DNA of 64,000 nt, taken from positions 496,001-560,000 of the forward strand of contig OZ240213.1 of assembly GCA_965197555.1 (NCBI GenBank). Reading direction: 5' to 3'. Position numbers and translations under genes: made by a program. This DNA is from G965197555 sp965197555. Its GTDB lineage: Bacteria; Chloroflexota; Dehalococcoidia; Lucifugimonadales; UBA3495. The notes under the pieces are model-generated. The model was not told where the DNA came from and ran no database searches. It worked only from the letters and a program-made list of their open reading frames with translations. Of this stretch, positions 62,102-64,000 are shown piece by piece. Positions within the stretch are counted from its first letter, which is position 1. Each line of letters begins with the position of its first letter.

Positions 62102-62629
62102 GTGAAACTAAGTCGGGTGATACATACCATGAAGGGACTGGGGCAGCTCCCTGCAAGCGGGTGGAAGGTCCTGGGGATGGTCTTGGTAGTGGGCATGTTG
62201 GCATTAGCCTGCGGCCAGGGATCTTATCCCCTGGACATCTTCTATGAGATGCACTATCAGCAGTCCTACAAGTCCCACGAGCCGCCCCGGTTGAGTGTGC
62301 CGGAGAGCGCCGTGCCTTGGTTTCCGCCCACCCAGTCCACCTCCTACAACAGCGGGGAGCACCTGTTCACAGTGAATTGCTCCATGTGCCACGGCCCGAC
62401 GGGCAAGGGAGACGGCCCGGTGCTTCAAACACTGATGAGCAAGTATGACTACGAGCCGCTGGTCGACCCTGACCTGACATCTGCAGCGGTCGTCGCCCTC
62501 CAACGGCAAGGTATGATGGGGTACATGAGTAGCGGAATTGTGGTCATGCCCAGCTTCACCAAGTTGCTAACGCCTGAGGAAATGGATTCCATAGTCGATT
62601 ACGTTATGGAAGATTTACAACAGCCATGA
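62102..62629 (+). CDS. actE: Alternative complex III monoheme cytochrome c subunit ActE
   Basis: A 175-residue lipoprotein cytochrome. The N-terminal helix ends in ALAC (Cys37), a lipobox. CSMCH at 93-97 binds one heme, with GPTGKGDGP after it, and Met149 in VVMPSF is the distal ligand. The start is GTG 62102 or an ATG ten codons later; both keep the signal. ActE passes electrons from ActA to the terminal oxidase. The gap from actD holds a stray copy of the dispersed repeat (62021-62040). Confidence 0.9.
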   Translation: MKLSRVIHTMKGLGQLPASGWKVLGMVLVVGMLALACGQGSYPLDIFYEMHYQQSYKSHEPPRLSVPESAVPWFPPTQSTSYNSGEHLFTVNCSMCHGPTGKGDGPVLQTLMSKYDYEPLVDPDLTSAAVVALQRQGMMGYMSSGIVVMPSFTKLLTPEEMDSIVDYVMEDLQQP

Positions 62630-62706
62630 TCTCCCGCGGCATAAGATGAGAGGCCCGGTTCCTACCCACTAGACACTCCGCAGAATCCCCTCCAAACTAT
62701 AACCTC

Positions 62707-63402
62707 ATGATTCGCCCAACTCCGGCATCGACTGTCTTGATTACTCTCTTGGGCCTTAGCCGAAGGGCGAGGTACCTTGCGGCCGTGATTGCCCTGATGG
62801 TTGTCGTGCTGTTCCTGACTGGCAGCCCGTTGCTGGCCCAGCAGGAGGACCGCCAGGGGACCCCTCCACCTGCCTCGGGATACGACGAGCGAGAGGCCCA
62901 AGCCATCGACAAAATGTTGATGTGCCCGGTCTGCCCCGCGATCACCATCGACCAAGCTAATGTAGAATTGGCTCAGCAAATGCGGAGCCTGGTACGGGAA
63001 ATGCTGGGCCAAGGCGCCAGCCGGGACGAGATACTTGCCTTTTTTGCCCAGCGCTATGGCACCGACGTACTGGCTGCTCCTCCCAAGACAGGAGCCAATC
63101 TACTGGTCTGGGTCCTGCCCGTGGTGGCCGTGGTAGCCGTGTTAATAGCGGGCCTTTTTGTGATTCGGACCATGTCGAGGCGCGGCTCAGGAGAGCCAAT
63201 TACCGAGCCTGGACCGGGGGATGACTTGGACGAATATCTAGACCAAGTGGACCGCGAATTGTCGTTGGCCGATGATCCGACAGCGCCTAAAGTGAGATCT
63301 TACGGTGCGGCAGGTTCAAGGCGGCCGCTCGTTGGGCCTGAATCACCGCCAGCGGCGGGCGAAGCAGACATGGACCTCTCACCGGACAGAGGACAAGGCT
63401 AA
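62707..63402 (+). CDS. ccmH: Cytochrome c maturation protein CcmH
   Basis: A 231-residue membrane protein. The thiol pair CPVC (Cys73, Cys76) sits in KMLMCPVCPAITIDQAN, a variant of the LRCxxCQ motif of CcmH/NrfF. ELAQQMRSLVREMLGQGASRDEILAFFAQRYGTDVL is the three-helix bundle. A membrane helix (about 138-158) and an acidic tail follow. CcmH reduces the apocytochrome heme-site cysteines for attachment by CcmF. It is separated from ccmF by one base, after the act genes it would serve. Confidence 0.86.
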   Translation: MIRPTPASTVLITLLGLSRRARYLAAVIALMVVVLFLTGSPLLAQQEDRQGTPPPASGYDEREAQAIDKMLMCPVCPAITIDQANVELAQQMRSLVREMLGQGASRDEILAFFAQRYGTDVLAAPPKTGANLLVWVLPVVAVVAVLIAGLFVIRTMSRRGSGEPITEPGPGDDLDEYLDQVDRELSLADDPTAPKVRSYGAAGSRRPLVGPESPPAAGEADMDLSPDRGQG

Positions 63403-63403
63403 A

Positions 63404-64000
63404 ATGGCTGACTTGGGCGCGATATGTCTTTGGATAGCCTTGGCCCTGGCCTCTTATTCCGCCATCGGCTCCGCGGTTGGTAAGGTGCGAGGCGGCGATG
63501 CCCTAATTGAAAGCTCCCGAAGCGCCATGTACCTGACGGTCTTGGTGTTAATGATCGCCACCTTCAGCCTGATCATGGCCTTCATCACCCGGGACTTCGA
63601 AATCGCTTACGTGGCTGGCCACAGCGATCTAGCAATGCCGGACCGGTTCACCTGGGTGGCTTTCTACGCTGGCAACGAGGGATCGCTGCTCTACATAGCT
63701 TTTGCCCTCTCGGCGCTGGCGGCGCTGGCAGTGTGGCGGGCCCCGGCGACGGTGCGGGACACCTTGCCCTATACCACCTCGATTCTAATGGTGGTGCTGG
63801 CCTTCTTTGTAGCTGTCATGGCGTTCCTGGCCAACCCTTTCGATAAGCTCCCATTTGTGCCTCCCGACGGCCAAGGCATAAACCCACTGTTGACCCACCT
63901 GGGTATGTTCGTACATCCACCGGCCCTTATGGCCGGTCTAATCTGTGTCAGCTTGCCATTGGCTTTCGCACTGGGCTCTCTGATCGGTGGTAAGACCGGA
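63404..64000 (+). CDS. ccmF: Cytochrome c heme lyase CcmF, partial (N-terminus)
   Basis: The gene runs off the right edge after 199 codons. It starts at ATG 63404, one base after the ccmH stop. Five membrane segments are visible. WVAFYAGNEGSLLYIAFALSALAALAVW matches the WAFYEGNEGSLLLW-like periplasmic WWD-family pattern, and GINPLLTHLGMFVHPPALMAG matches the NPLLQxPGMxxHPPxLYxGY motif of CcmF, which holds heme for ligation. The full protein is normally about 640-680 residues. With ccmH it forms the system I ligation module that would mature the ActA and ActE hemes. Confidence 0.9.
   Translation, partial: MADLGAICLWIALALASYSAIGSAVGKVRGGDALIESSRSAMYLTVLVLMIATFSLIMAFITRDFEIAYVAGHSDLAMPDRFTWVAFYAGNEGSLLYIAFALSALAALAVWRAPATVRDTLPYTTSILMVVLAFFVAVMAFLANPFDKLPFVPPDGQGINPLLTHLGMFVHPPALMAGLICVSLPLAFALGSLIGGKTG

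Overview
The window looks like a chromosomal segment of a free-living, aerobic, heterotrophic bacterium, most likely Chloroflexota of the SAR202 / Dehalococcoidia-like type. This is inferred from gene content, not from a marker-gene search. The clues are a complete alternative complex III (act) operon followed by cytochrome c maturation genes, three luciferase-like flavin monooxygenase paralogs within 6 kb, a B12-dependent acyl-CoA mutase with an acyl-CoA dehydrogenase, RNase J, and a mycothiol-enzyme-like fold protein. The DNA is moderately GC-rich by eye. Both tRNA genes encode their 3' CCA. Several genes appear to start with GTG or TTG.

Layout. Positions 1-12310 (all minus strand) hold housekeeping and central metabolism: the edge of an ABC transporter ATPase, a PHP phosphoesterase, ftsK, RNase J, family 4 uracil-DNA glycosylase, acpP-nusB-fabD, rpmF-yceD, and a three-gene set of mutase cobalamin subunit, acyl-CoA dehydrogenase and mutase large subunit. 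Positions 12.3-21 kb are a more accessory and partly decayed stretch. It has a five-domain PH-like repeat protein overlapping (ATGA) a broken leucine-rich-repeat lipoprotein gene, a VOC protein, a RidA-like protein, tRNA-Gly, a gene with an in-frame stop, a ketopantoate-reductase-like gene, and serA split by a single-base frameshift.

Positions 21-31 kb carry three LLM flavin monooxygenases, an alpha/beta hydrolase, a hicAB toxin-antitoxin pair, an LDH2-type dehydrogenase, an M42-like aminopeptidase and an NHL-repeat protein. Positions 30993-33823 form a compact defence or addiction island: an Mrr-type restriction endonuclease plus a HigB/HigA-ImmA pair. It lies between two 72-bp direct repeats that copy the 3' end of the adjacent polysaccharide deacetylase gene, which is the signature of insertion into a gene end with restoration of that end.

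Positions 33.7-54 kb mix housekeeping genes (folD, queA, fur, tRNA-Ser, typA) with catabolic enzymes: three cytoplasmic polysaccharide-deacetylase/PuuE-like hydrolases, an HpaB-type flavin hydroxylase, an amidohydrolase, alpha/beta hydrolases, an SDR-like epimerase, a Rieske ferredoxin and an enoyl-CoA hydratase. Positions 54.4-64 kb are one long plus-strand respiratory operon: a small membrane protein, actA, a split actB (actB1 and actB2), two NrfD-type membrane subunits, actD, actE, then ccmH and the start of ccmF.

Several intergenic gaps are packed with dispersed repeats built on the words CCTGAGCCTGTCGAAGG and TTCATTTTCGG. They explain many spurious small reading frames.
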